A stretch of 64,000 bases of DNA from Dryas octopetala. Lineage: Eukaryota; Streptophyta; Magnoliopsida; Rosales; Rosaceae. The notes under the pieces were generated by a model that was not told where the DNA came from, ran no database searches, and worked only from the letters and a program-made list of their open reading frames with translations. The position numbers and the translations under genes are program-made. Below are positions 24,791 through 35,661 of this stretch, piece after piece. Location of the stretch: contig OY992832.1 in the NCBI GenBank assembly GCA_963921425.1, positions 21,054,835 to 21,118,834 of the forward strand, read 5' to 3'. The stretch's first letter is position 1. Every line of letters begins with the position of its first letter.

Positions 24791-24999
24791 AGTAATATGA
24801 ATTTTTGGATTTTCCTTTGGCTGAGGGTTGGTATATATATATATATATATGCTTTAATTAAATTGGTATGGCTTTGACTTTTATTTTGGTTGGAATGCTT
24901 TTTAGTTTTGCTGCAAGAGAAATCGTACTGAAATATTCAAAATTCAGTTTACGCACATATTATATATAATTCAACTTGCCCTTACCCCTCACGCTGTCA

Positions 25000-25640
25000 C
25001 CGCCAATACCAAGTCTAACTAAGATGGTGTGTGGGTTCTTCAACGTGGCTGTACGTCAAGGCTAGTTGGCCAACTTGCATGAACGCGTGGTTTCCTTGTG
25101 CATACGTGTATCTCTCTAGTTATTTGCTTCTGGTGGATCGGTGTAGATCTGGTTATATATTTTCTTAATTAATTAAATGGTTTTCAAAAGTCAATATATT
25201 ATTACAAAAGGATTGGAGAATGAAATGAGCCACATTCCAAGAGAATGCTCATACAACACAAATGTTCGAATTCCAACTTCATTATATATAAATTAGCTCA
25301 TTATAATAACAAAGTCGGCCTACCTAGTCTAACATTTCTTTTCGATCAATTATTTTCCAGGAATAAAATGTGTCATTCAGAAATAGGATAAAGAGTAATC
25401 CTTCAAGCAATTAATACGTAGACATTAGTTTAGTGATATTTTTCATAATTTTGGAGGAAGTTTTAAATTTGAATTCCCCTTATTGTCTAACAGCAATGTA
25501 ATCTAAACACCAAAGCATGGTGTAAAACAATGCATAAGTTTCCCCCAAACCAAACCGTACCACAACAACCCCCACACCCTTAATTACTATAAATTGCATG
25601 GCAAAGGCGTATTATTGAAATGCATATCTATCAATTTGCA
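25000..25640 (+). pseudogene. Geneless promoter (relic) in unit 1
   Basis: This stretch has the upstream blocks of the small-gene family in order: ACGTGGCTGTACGTCAA, CGTGTATCTCTCTAG, GGTTTTCAAAAGTCAATA, AAGAGAATGCTCATAC, GTCGGCCTACCTAGTC, TTTTCCAGGAATAAAATGTG, GAGTAATCCTTCAAGCAATTA and a TATA-like ACTATAAATTGC near 25590. No MSS frame follows. I infer a family gene once stood here and was lost; unit 2 has the same geneless promoter at 36955-37660, so the loss predates the duplication. Confidence 0.55.
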
Positions 25641-26749
25641 TTACTATATTTGAATTATCCAAGAGTTCATCCAAATTAAAAAGAAAATATATCCAAAAGA
25701 AATTATATAGATAGAATTTTAATTATCTTCCCCCAAGGTTATTTCCGGAAACCTGTGCCTTTTTAATATCTGAGTGTCCAGTATATTTTTGTCCCCATTT
25801 TAATTGCTAATGGAGTTGTGAGGTTGAAGATGATGTTGACTATGAACAAAGAGAAACAGAGGAAATTGAGAGAAAGCTGAGAAGGAAACAAAGATCGAGA
25901 AAGGTGTTTTGTATATCTGAACAATATATCTGATCGTACAAAGTGAAGTACATGACTTATATGCACTAGCACAATTACAAAGATAGCCTTACTGTTATAA
26001 CTAAGCTAACAACCTGACAGCTCATCTAACTAACTATAGGTTAACAGACAACTAATCATAATTAAGACTAATTAACCTAGCTTTAGAGCAACTCCAACAA
26101 GGATAGCTAAATTTTAGCTATATTTGTTGTAAAATAGTTGAAAAGTTATTTTAGCTAACCAGTTTTAAAATTTTACTCTAACAATGTTCTCTAATATTTT
26201 AGCTAATTTTAAAAGATTTTATTATTTTTTAAAATATAAAAAAATCACAAAGACCCAAAAATAATATTGACAACAAAACAATGTTAGTTTTTAATATAAA
26301 GTTGAGATTTAGATAATAGCTATCTTCTCTCTCTTTCTAGCTTGATTTGAGTAACAAAAAAGTAAAAGCTAAAATAGCTAAGTGAATAGAAAAGTTGTTA
26401 GAGTGAGTTTTTTTTTTATTTTTTTAAAATCTAACTAAAATAGCGAAGGATGAAAGTTTAGCTAAACTGTTAGAGATACTTTTATTATAACCTCCATCAT
26501 TAATTAGGACCATGTACTTGTTGGTTTGTTTAACTTTTGGCACGTTGATGATGCCCTTTTTCTTGGGTGGTCATTAGTCATTACAAAGTCATGCTGTCAC
26601 CATGTAAAAAAGTCATCCTTATATATATAGATATAAGACGAAACTAGATGTGGCAACTGGAAAATATATTTGCCACATTAATTATTAATTAATTTGGCAA
26701 ACTTCACATGAGCTAATACATCACTCACCTACTCACCCATAAGGAAAGA
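25641..26749. other. Intergenic DNA of unit 1 with one MITE
   Basis: Apart from the MITE at 26086-26480 I see only AT-rich sequence matching 37660-38425 of unit 2. No gene. Confidence 0.55.
26086..26480. mobile_element. MITE with GAGCAACTCCAACA-type ends, unit 1 only
   Basis: Left end GAGCAACTCCAACAAGG, right end (inverted) GTATCTCTAACAG; the interior is rich in TTTTAGCTAA and its complement. Unit 2 has the empty site AGCTTTATTATAACC near 38219-38233; here AGCTTTA and TTTATTATAACC flank the element, so TTTA is probably the duplicated target. Inserted after the unit duplication. Confidence 0.8.
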
Positions 26750-27520
26750 ACCAAATAATGACCATATAAGGACATCGGTGTGATACTAGTTAAGAATCTT
26801 CCGACGATCAAGTAAGATATCACAAATAATGAACTGAGTAATAGTAAGAATAATGTTTACGTGATCATACCTTGTGAATAGAACTACCTATTTATAATGA
26901 TTAAAGTCAAGAATGTCATTGTAGAATTAGAGAACGAGTCGACCAATCATATAATGTCACGTGGTACCGCCTCATGATGAGCGGTTGGGCCACCCCTCTC
27001 ACTAGTCGAGCCATTGTGTGGGCCGAATATTCTAATCTGGAAGCATGATCACTCTTCCAAAGTTACCTATGTACGAATCTTACCAGCCGAGGCATCTCTT
27101 GTTGAGATCCTAAGGCATGACCCTGGCTGGGTTGGTACCGACCTAATTGGGTCTTTTCCTGAGCAAGTACCACTGAGGCGTCTCATTGGTGTAGGTCTTT
27201 GAAGTTCCTATGTACCAAGGTCCTGGCCCTCTATCAGGGTGGACCTTTATTAATTGGGTACCGAGCCCATAAAATGGGTCTCACCCTTGTTGGTATCGAG
27301 GATATACTTAACCTCATACCTTTGAGCAACAAGCTCATACTAGTATAAAGGTCATACTTAGCCTTATACCTTTATGCACCAAATTTGGGTCTCAAGGCCA
27401 TACTTATGTCTCGTTCCGTCCGCTAGACTTTATGGGCCTACAAATATTTCTTTAGTCTTATAGATCTTCTAGGTCCAAATTCAGATATAGAATTAGCAAA
27501 CCATCCTATCATCAAGGGCT
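26750..27520. repeat. Possible decayed LTR sequence (unit 1)
   Basis: GC-richer than its surroundings, with phrases such as ATCTTCCGACGATCAAGT, TCACGTGGTACCGCCTCATG and repeated ATACTTA..CCTCATACCTTT. The 26930-27345 part recurs in unit 2 at 42010-42437, and a CTTCTCCGACGGTCAAGT relative is at 56685. No open frame. I read it as retroelement-derived, without proof of ends. Confidence 0.35.
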
Positions 27521-27555
27521 AGGGGCCTTGCTGCTTCCATTTCTAGGATGCGTAG

Positions 27556-28141
27556 TAGGGGTCGGCATCGGTTCTGGTGTGTTGGTTTGGAACCCAAACC
27601 GCTGACCACCACGAGGACCTCGGTTTGCGATGTCTCTGGCCCATAACTGTCTGCAATCTTGTCGGTCGGCTTGGTTTGGGACGTGGTCGGGTTACAGGTT
27701 ACAACGATCCAATTTCGAGTTGTGTTTTCAGTGAGGTAAAGGTGGCGATCGGAGATCAGAGACGCGCGCGAGAAGAGGATAAGCTGAGATCATAGAGAGA
27801 AGAGAGAAGATGAGAGAGTAATCAAAGAAAGGAGAGATGAGAAATGAGAGAGCAGATCGGAGAAAGGATAGAGCATATCAAAGAGAGAAGAGAGAGTAGA
27901 TCGGAGAGAGGGTTGGAGAAAAAAGAAAAAACTCATAGAAAACTGGAGAGAGAGAGAGAGTTGTCAGGCGAGTCGGGTTGTAAATGGGCGAAAGAAGGCC
28001 CAAATCGAAATCTACCCAACAAATTACGGGCCCAGCCAATTAAGTATATATGGGCCGGTTTCTTATGGTGTGACGTGGGCCCGACTTGAATTGGTTTGGG
28101 CCGCTGGTTTGGCAGGCCGATCGGGTTTGTGCCCAGCCCTA
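27556..28141. mobile_element. hAT-like short element (family D), 586 bp
   Basis: Left end TAGGGGTCGGCATCGGTT, right end (inverted) TAGGGCTGGGCACAAAC. The interior is purine-rich with many GAGAGA stretches and no transposase. Only its right ~80 bp survives in unit 2 (46440-46520), next to the CACTA-like element. The 8-bp target duplication is not clean (GCGTAG / CGTAG). Confidence 0.55.
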
Positions 28142-28777
28142 CGTAGTTCTGCTCGGTAGAAATATGTATCAACCTAATTGATAAAATGACATATTTGCCA
28201 GCCTGACCCTGTTTTTTGGGCCATGGGCGACCTGAACCTATCTTATGGATAGGTCTGTACAGGTTGGTTTGTGCATAAGGTACAGTCTAAAGGAGCCCAT
28301 TTTGACCCAAACTCAACCCGATGTTAAAGCCCAACACTTTGAAAATTAATAAAGAAAGAATGAAGCTAAAAAATGAAATATGCCAAGCCTTTGAATATTG
28401 CTGCAGAATTTCTCAAGTTCTTCCCAGAAACAGGGGACGTACTCAATCAAACCGACACAATCACACAAACAAATCAGAAATAGAAGAAAGCTAGTACGCA
28501 CGTGTTCGTGATTTGAAGAGCCGAAGAGGAAGTCATTATTTCAAAAAAAAAAATTTAAGAAAAAAACGAAAGAAAAGTGGCACATGAAATCCAGCATAAT
28601 TTCGTGGCTATAACAGTGGGAAATATTGAAAACTGGGTTCGTGATCGATCGATCGATATGAGTCATATGACCCGACCAGTTTATAAATATCTTATATCTA
28701 TATGGTTGTGGTTCAAAACAATAATGCTAGTTGTCCCACATTTTTTTTCCCACATTTGTTATATATAATGGAAGTAG
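28142..28777. other. Truncated upstream region and unit 1/unit 2 junction
   Basis: 28340-28720 matches 46760-47150, the distal upstream part of copy 6, but stops at about 28720. There follow AATGCTAGTTGTCCCACATT, a scrap resembling the end of the 201-bp MITE at 29717, and then the start of unit 2. The downstream half of the transcription unit is missing. Confidence 0.6.
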
Positions 28778-29179
28778 TAGGTTCCTTATGTTGAGGTATA
28801 CCTCAACTTATTTATGTTGAGGTATGACTTTGTTGGGACCCACACGAGTCGTTTTGTGTCGATTCAAACCATTCGCAAGGATCATCTTCATTGATAGATC
28901 ATCCTTGCAAAAAATTAGTCAAATTGGAAATCATTTGCATGTCTAACTTTGATAAAACAAATTGACGGTTTCATCGAAAATATTTGGTTCGTCCATTTAT
29001 TTGATCAAAGTTAGATAGACAAATGATTTCCGATTTGGCTAATTTTTTGCAAGGATGATCTATCAATGGAGATGTAAAAAATAAACGGTTCAGATCGACA
29101 CAAAACGACTCATGTGGGCCCGAATAGGGTATATCTCAACATAAATAAGTTGAGGTATACCTCAATAGAAGGAACCTAA
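28778..29179. mobile_element. M1 palindromic MITE (unit 2 counterpart of 14639)
   Basis: Same ends and the same 9-bp flanking TGGAAGTAG (28769-28777 and 29180-29188) as the unit 1 element. Confidence 0.85.
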
Positions 29180-29236
29180 TGGAAGTAGAACTTATACGTA
29201 TATATATATATTAAAGATATATATATATATATATAT

Positions 29237-29635
29237 AGGCTCCTTCTATTGATGTATACCTCAACTTATTTATATTGAGGTATATTCTATTATGGCCCAC
29301 ACGAGTCATTTTGTGCTTATCCGAACCGTTCATTTTTTACATCTTCATTGATAGATCATCCTTGTAAAAAATTAGACAAATCGGAAATCATTTGTCTATC
29401 TAACTTTGATCAAATAAATGGACGACCCAAATGTTTTCGATGAAACTATCAATTTGTTTTATCAAAATTAGATAGGCAAATGATTTCCAATTTGATTAAT
29501 TTTTTGCAAGGATGATTTATCAATGAAGATGATCCTTACAAACGGTTCAGATAGACACAAAATGACTCGTGTGGGCCCCAACAAGGTCATACATCAACAT
29601 AAATAAGTTGAGATATACCTCAATAGAAGGAGCCT
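29237..29635. mobile_element. M1 palindromic MITE (unit 2 counterpart of 15088)
   Basis: Ends AGGCTCCTTCTATTG and its complement inside an (AT)n tract; inner arms as in the other M1 copies. Confidence 0.82.
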
Positions 29636-29716
29636 ATATATATAGTACATAAGATGATCAGTTTAAATAGTATAAATAACTATTTTCCCATTCTATTTTT
29701 ACTGTAATTAGAAAAA

Positions 29717-29917
29717 CAGTAGTGCTAGACATCCCACATTTTTATACCATAATTTCATACCACCTTATGTGGCAACTTACATGGCATTCATGCATTGGAC
29801 ACTAAAAAATAAAAACAAAAATCTAAAAAGAAAAAGAAAAACTTTGTCCAGTAAAATAATGACACGTAAGATGGTATAAAAATATGGTATAAGAATGTGG
29901 TAAATATAGCATTATTC
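29717..29917. mobile_element. 201-bp Mutator-type MITE (M2) with 9-bp TSD
   Basis: CAGTAGTGCTAG ... TAGCATTATTC with inverted CCACATTTTTATACCA blocks, flanked by TTAGAAAAA on both sides (29708-29716 and 29918-29926). Unit 1 has the single uninterrupted TTAGAAAAATC near 15572, so the insertion came after the duplication. A sister copy is at 53163-53364. Confidence 0.9.
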
Positions 29918-31744
29918 TTAGAAAAATCAACCTATAAATATCCTACCAACTAGCTGGACAACTAGTGCTTGAGATATGCTTTGATTTTCAAAGGTAGTGC
30001 AATACTGCAATACTGATCTTACGTACATATATATATATATATATATAAAGAAAAAATTAAAAAGTAGGAATAAAAAAACAGAAAGAAAGAAATCGTCAAG
30101 GCTTACAAAAATTGGTGCACAATTTCTCATATTTTACCCGAAAAAGGCCGAGGATACTCGATCGGACCGACCGCAACAGAGCAGAAATATATAAGGAAAC
30201 AACGTGTGTGTTGAATCGTTGATCGTGATCTGAATTCTGAAGAGATAGATAGCCAATAAAAAAATGAATAAATAAGTAAAAGAAGGAAAGGGTTGAATAT
30301 ATATGCATGACACCGGAAATCCAAAATATCTTCCTATGAAAACTGCATGGGTTACTGACCATATATATTGTTCAACACGCTTTCACGTTTTAATTAATGT
30401 AAGTAAAGCTCAGAGCAAGTCACTCTAGCCAAGAATAATGGGCACCATGGGTTGAATTTCGAAGCCCCACCCCAGCTGGCCAAACCAAATACATAGCTAT
30501 ATATGACGTTATACTATAATGAATAATGTTAGGAATCTAAATTTATGTATAAAATTTGGGAATCAAAATCATTTGTTTATTTGATAACAACTACATAACA
30601 AAATGATTTTTGATTTAATTGATTTTTTGCATATACGATCTTTAAATAAAAATATAAAAAATAAACTGTTCTAATCATGAGACTACACCGCAAAATAAGA
30701 AAATAATAAAAGAGAAGGTCGAAGGAGAATGTAGGTAGTTTATCTTAAAAGGCAATTTGCATTAGGGTCACAATTTTTACATTCCAAATGAAGTCTTTGT
30801 TATTTTACATTAATTAACTCCACATGTAAAAACTTGATCGTATGCCATGCCGTGGGTTAAAATGGAAATTTAATTTTGTGTGTGATAATTATAACATCAT
30901 ATATATCATGTGACATGCTGATATATTTACTAATATACATGTTACTAATATATTCAAATTATAATTACAATAAGTGTATAATTTTTAAAGGTGTTGTTTA
31001 GGATTTAATAATTTAAATATATCATCCCTTTCTGATGTGCATTTTCTTTCTTAGATGGGTTTTGAAAGTCAATATTATTACATAGGAAACTTGATCCCAT
31101 TGAAGGGATAGAATTAGGAAGTTACAAAAAAGGTCAGCCAAATAAAAAATAATACTGATCATGTATAAGGTATTAATTCATTCATTCTATTATCTGGATA
31201 CATATATAATAACACAGACTACACAGTCCTGGTCAAAAATTTATTTAATTTTCCAGGAATATTGTGTGATTCAGGAGGAGTACGTAATACTTCAAGCAGT
31301 TACATTCAAATGTAAATAAACCATTCAAACACGCTCTGAAATCCCAAGCAATATCTCAAACAATATTGCATAAGGTTGGTAGCGTGCATGTAAGATGTAA
31401 TTAAACCATTCAAATATACATCATACATTCTCTAAAATAAACATACATCATACATATATTCTCTAAAATAAACATATATGCATCATACATACATAGCAAC
31501 CATACGTATGTATAAATATTAAATCAATTAAGCTCCAATCACTACTTCTGGCCAAAACAAAACTCCAAACACTACTTTTCGTACTTTGATTTTTGTTAAC
31601 TGATTATTTCATAAAATTAATTAAAAAAAAAACACAATTGATGTGGTTACTTAAATGGTAAGGTACCCAGAAAAATTTTCATGTGACTTGATATTACTGT
31701 CACATAGAAAATTAACTCTCTACTTGCGTACGTACTTTAACTAG

Positions 31745-31960
31745 AGAAATTATTGTGTGTGACCGTAACACAAAGTGGCATGAAAACATAGTATTACCTA
31801 TCCACTTAAATTATAGCACGTATACAATAATTAATTTCTAAAACCATAAACCCTAAAAAATATCTTAAAATTGTACACGTATTATAATTTAAGTGGATTA
31901 GTAACGCCACATCATCATGTCACATAGTATTATGGTCACATACAATAATTTTTCAACTAC
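31745..31960. mobile_element. Palindromic MITE next to the copy 4 core promoter
   Basis: Inverted arms: AAATTATTGTGTGTGACCGT ... and its near complement ending GGTCACATACAATAATTTTT, with TCCACTTAAATTATA in each arm. Copy 2 has a plain GATATTACAATAATTTTTCA at the same point. The right end is only about 40 bp from the TATA box of copy 4. Confidence 0.72.
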
Positions 31961-31997
31961 TTAAACTCAAAATTCCCAATTAGCCCCTCCCCTCAAC

Positions 31998-32005
31998 TAT
32001 AAATA
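31998..32005 (+). promoter_or_regulatory. TATA box of copy 4
   Basis: TATAAATA after CCCCTCCCCTCAAC, 83 bp before the ATG. Confidence 0.75.
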
Positions 32006-32087
32006 TGTTCATTTTAAGGAAGATATATACATAACAAATTAATATCTCTCATCACAAGATTAAATCTTAAGTAGTAGCACAGTAAAC

Positions 32088-32258
32088 ATGTCTTCTTCTC
32101 TTAAAGATCAGAAACTCGATGCCCATAGCCTCCTTTGGCGCCCTAAATATAATCATGGATCAACCTCGCATGGAAGTAGTGGTTCGTCTCAACCAACTGC
32201 TCAGGACTGTCAAGCAATTAAAGACAAGAAGAAACCTTCTGGGGAAAAGAAGAATTGA
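32088..32258 (+). CDS. Small disordered-protein family, copy 4 (type A, 56 aa)
   Basis: Unit 2 counterpart of copy 2: same length and same MSSSLKDQKLDAHSLLWRP start, with GSSGSSQPTAQDCQA in place of GNGGSSQATAQDCQA and the same Lys-rich end. Single exon. The core promoter (CCCTCCCCTCAAC-TATAAATA) equals that of copy 2, but a palindromic MITE has entered just upstream. Unlike copy 2 it keeps both arms of the 3'UTR stem-loop (32442-32480). No signal peptide or membrane segment; function unknown. Confidence 0.72.
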   Translation: MSSSLKDQKLDAHSLLWRPKYNHGSTSHGSSGSSQPTAQDCQAIKDKKKPSGEKKN

Positions 32259-32362
32259 ACAAGGGACGTGATGAAGAAGGGGAAGCAAGCTAGGGAAGTG
32301 ATTGAAAATATTTATGCAATAGATAGATTTGTATTTCTATATATATATGTAATTCTGTTAAT

Positions 32363-32397
<35 letters not shown>

Positions 32398-32441
32398 TAA
32401 GAGGGAGTCTTCTATTTTCAGTTTTTTAGCTAGCTATTAAT

Positions 32442-32480
32442 GTTACTCCTGTGACCATGTCCTCATGTTGAGAGAGTAAC
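32442..32480 (+). promoter_or_regulatory. Conserved 3'UTR stem-loop, copy 4
   Basis: GTTACTC ... GAGTAAC about 185 bp after the stop codon; copy 2 has lost the first arm. Confidence 0.6.
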
Positions 32481-32685
32481 CAAATTATAAGTTCTAAGTA
32501 CTCCATACATATATATATATATTTACAAAATTAGTTTGATTATCGATCTTTGTACCAAAGTAGATACAAATTTGTGAAAAATATTATATATTCGATCTTA
32601 TTATTATCACTAGCTAGATGATGCACAAACTCCACACTGAGGGAGCATGTTATTCACTGGCATGGAATCAGACAGGTTCCTTGTT

Positions 32686-32687
<2 letters not shown>

Positions 32688-32727
<40 letters not shown>
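32688..32727. repeat. (TC)n microsatellite
   Basis: About 20 TC units downstream of copy 4, inside a ~110-bp stretch missing from unit 1. Confidence 0.95.
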
Positions 32728-32730
<3 letters not shown>

Positions 32731-35228
32731 TTATAATCTACTCCATCAGCTTTTTATTTATGATCCAAGCATGGGTACATCTATGCTAACATCTAGCTCT
32801 ATATATATATATATATGTACACTATTTAATTTTGAAATGTTGATTATATATAGATCGATATGGTACAGGCACAACTAATTAAACATCTATGCCAGGGAAA
32901 GATCAACAGGGTTGTATAGGTCTCTGATAAGGTTGCTAACACAGATGCCATGCAGATCTGGTTGTGACTATATTAATCCTTATTGTGTGTTCATTTCATA
33001 TGTGGTCTTTTTTTTTGGCCAGGTTTTCATATATAGTCTTAATTAAGTTAGACTATATATATTCTCTTAAATCAATTTGATAACTTTGACTTTTATTTTG
33101 GGGCTGACACTTGCAGCACCATCATCAATCGATTAAGTCATCCTCGATCTCATCATGCATATGCATGTCATCCAATTACGTATAAGACGAACAATGATGT
33201 GACTAGAAAATAAAAAGGCCACATTATTAATTTGTCAAACACTTTTAGACTCCAAAGAATGCCCATTATTAGTTTTCGTTGTCATGCTTTGTATTACAAA
33301 TCCAAACCAAACATGTAGATCTGTATTTTTGAGTTTTACTATTAGACTCTAAATCATACAGCGCAGAACCCTAAAACTGAGATTGATCCACCACGATATA
33401 TAGTACATGCCCTAAACTAATAATTAGCACTCTTAGATTTAGTAATTAACAAATATGGCATTCTCTAAAAGTAAAGTAATTATGTAATTTTCTTTTTTCG
33501 GTAAACTAATTGGGTAATAACTAATAAGTACCCAAAAAGCACAGTTTTTGCAAGGAAAAGGCAGCCATCGTGGTCAGTGGTCAATATATTGAACTGGCAA
33601 AAATCAAGGCTAAGGATTTTTCTTTTTGGTCCGAAATCAAGGCTAAGAGTATGAAGTATTAAAATAATAAATAATAAATAATAAATGAATTTGGCAATTA
33701 TAAAATCGATCACTTTTATTATTTTGTTTAACTTTAAGTACTTTAGACAAAATAGGACCATTGTGATGAAGGAAAATTACACATGCACTTATTTTGGGTC
33801 AAACACGTTACACATACTAGATTCATTTTTTCACCACTAGAAACTAAGATATATATAGTTTACATGAGGCAATTGTAAGACTGTAAGACCTTTTCAAAAA
33901 ATGGTCAAAATAAGAGAATTTTCATGAGATGGAGTACCTCATTATCACAGTTTACACGCCATCCTACTCAAATATTCAAAACACAGTTTACTCAAGTTGG
34001 AATTCAAATTCTCCATAAGTTATCCTTAATTAGAAAATGCAAAGAAAATGTGTATATAAATTGCAAATGTTGGTACTGAGTCTACTGACCACTTGGTTTG
34101 GTAAAAAAATTTCTACTTTATAGGAAGATTTTTTAAGTTCAACTCCTAAAAATGAGAGTGTCTGATATATGTTTGTGGTTTGACCCAATGGGACAATATA
34201 TTCTAGCTTTGTTGAGCGTGAGCTACCCCTTATTGATTTGGGAAAATGTGGCATCTTCTAGTACATTAATATCCTATTAGTTTGACCCAATTTGTGTGTA
34301 ATTTGCATTAGGGTTATTTTACATTAATTCATTCTAGTATTCCACATTATATAGACTTGACCAGCTAGATGCCAGCTGCAGAAGATAGAAGATTAAGTTT
34401 ATGTGTGGATCGATCTTAGACGTGGCTGTTAGACCCTTCACTTGATCAGCTGGCTGGCCACCTTCCATGTACACGTGGTTTCCTTGTGAGTACGTGTATC
34501 TCTCTGGTTAATTATGTGATTTTGGTCGGTGTCTCTGGGCTATTATTCTGTTAATTTTCGTAGCTAGATGGTTTTCAAAGTCAAGATTGTAACAAAAGCA
34601 CAATTAATTCACACCACCCAAGTTCAAAAAGAGCAACCAAATTACAAGAGAATGCTCATACAATGAAAATGTAATGCCATATTCCAAGGTATTTATTACT
34701 TATATCAATATAATATATAACAAATTAAGTCGACCTAGTCCAAAAGTTTCATTTGTCAAGCAACCACACATTCAAATGTAACCAAACCATTCAAACACGC
34801 TCGATCTGTATAACAGCTAGCATTGTGCAACCCTCTGAAAACCAGGGGGTTAATTACTTGGACCGTTAGGTACCATGTAAGATGTACATGGAAATCCTAA
34901 TTCATGTGTAAACGCAAGGGAGCTTTGTGTCGTCTAAACCAACAAACTTATCCTAAAACACTACTTTTTATAGCATAGTTTGAATATTCCTTTTTCTAAC
35001 TCATTAATTAATATAGAAAAATGAAATTAGTATAGAAAAAAAAAAAATAGAACAATTGGTTTTGTAACTTTGTTACTTGGGCGGTAAGCTTTCCCTCCCC
35101 AACCCATAAACCCCAAAAGGCCCCTCCCCTCAACCCTATAAATAGATAATAGGAGATCGAAGGCAAATGAGATACATACACATAACTAAGATAATACATC
35201 TTTCAAAAGATCAAATTAAGAAGTAGAG
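32728..35228. other. Intergenic DNA and upstream region of copy 5
   Basis: Matches 18790-20016 and 21615-23318 of unit 1, and keeps the empty site (about 33500-33520) for the hAT-A element of unit 1. The distal blocks GGTTTGACCCAATGGGACA, GACTTGACCAGCTAGATGCC and GTAAACGCAAGGGAGC are all present. No gene. Confidence 0.6.
35137..35144 (+). promoter_or_regulatory. TATA box of copy 5
   Basis: TATAAATA after CCCCTCCCCTCAACCC, 85 bp before the ATG. Confidence 0.75.
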
Positions 35229-35471
35229 ATGTCTTCTTATTCTCTTAAAGATCAACAACTCGATGCCTATAGCCTCCTAGGGCGCCCTAGATATGATCAT
35301 GGGTCGAGCTCACATAGAAAAGGTGGTTCTTCGTCGTCTCATCATCAGCCAACTGCTCAAGAATGTCAAGCAAACAAGCAGAAACAGCAGAAACCTGCAG
35401 AGGAAAAGAAAGGGAAACAAGGTGGTTCAAGGCCTCAACCAACTGCTAAAGAATGCATGTCAAGCAAGTAA
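35229..35471 (+). CDS. Small disordered-protein family, copy 5 (type B, 80 aa)
   Basis: The longest member and the intact form of type B. MSSYSLKDQQLDAYSLLGRP start, His/Ser-rich middle, PTAQECQA, Lys/Gln-rich stretch, then a second, partial repeat of the motif (QPTAKEC) and MSSK end. Both motif copies carry a Cys, so this is the only member with two. Single exon; unit 2 counterpart of copy 3, which has a stop codon before the second motif. The 3'UTR stem-loop has one mismatch (GAATAAC). No signal peptide; function unknown. Confidence 0.72.
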   Translation: MSSYSLKDQQLDAYSLLGRPRYDHGSSSHRKGGSSSSHHQPTAQECQANKQKQQKPAEEKKGKQGGSRPQPTAKECMSSK

Positions 35472-35623
35472 TTAGGGCAAGCAGAAAGGGAAACAAGGGA
35501 AGTACTGATGAAGAAAATTTATTATGTAATATAGATTATATATATATATATATGCATATTAATTTGTGTTAATATTTTTCCTAGAGGGTGTTTTTTGTTT
35601 TCATTTTTCTAGCTATTAATATT

Positions 35624-35661
35624 GTTACTCCTGTGAGCCTGTCACATGTTGAAAGAATAAC
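35624..35661 (+). promoter_or_regulatory. 3'UTR stem-loop, copy 5 (one mismatch)
   Basis: GTTACTC pairs with GAATAAC (one base changed relative to copy 3), inner GTGA/TCAC intact. Confidence 0.5.

Larger units (their letters stand above)
14616..28740. repeat. Segmental duplication unit 1 (paralogous to 28745-47150)
   Basis: Almost every block here has a counterpart in the same order in unit 2: 14620-15536 with 28770-29700, 15536-18120 with 29660-32440, 18690-20016 with 32510-33510, 21615-24407 with 33505-36310, 24791-26700 with 36310-38425, 26910-27345 with 42010-42437, and 28065-28740 with 46440-47150. Differences are mostly transposon insertions or deletions. It carries gene copies 2 and 3 and one geneless promoter. 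Unit 1 is cut at its right end inside an upstream region that in unit 2 continues into copy 6. Confidence 0.88.
29927..32087. other. Upstream region of copy 4
   Basis: Matches 15575-17836 of unit 1, minus a stretch equal to about 16615-17020, plus a palindromic insertion at 31745-31960. Family upstream blocks GGAGGAGTACGTAATACTTC (near 31275) and CATTCAAACACGCTC (near 31321) are present. No gene. Confidence 0.6.
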
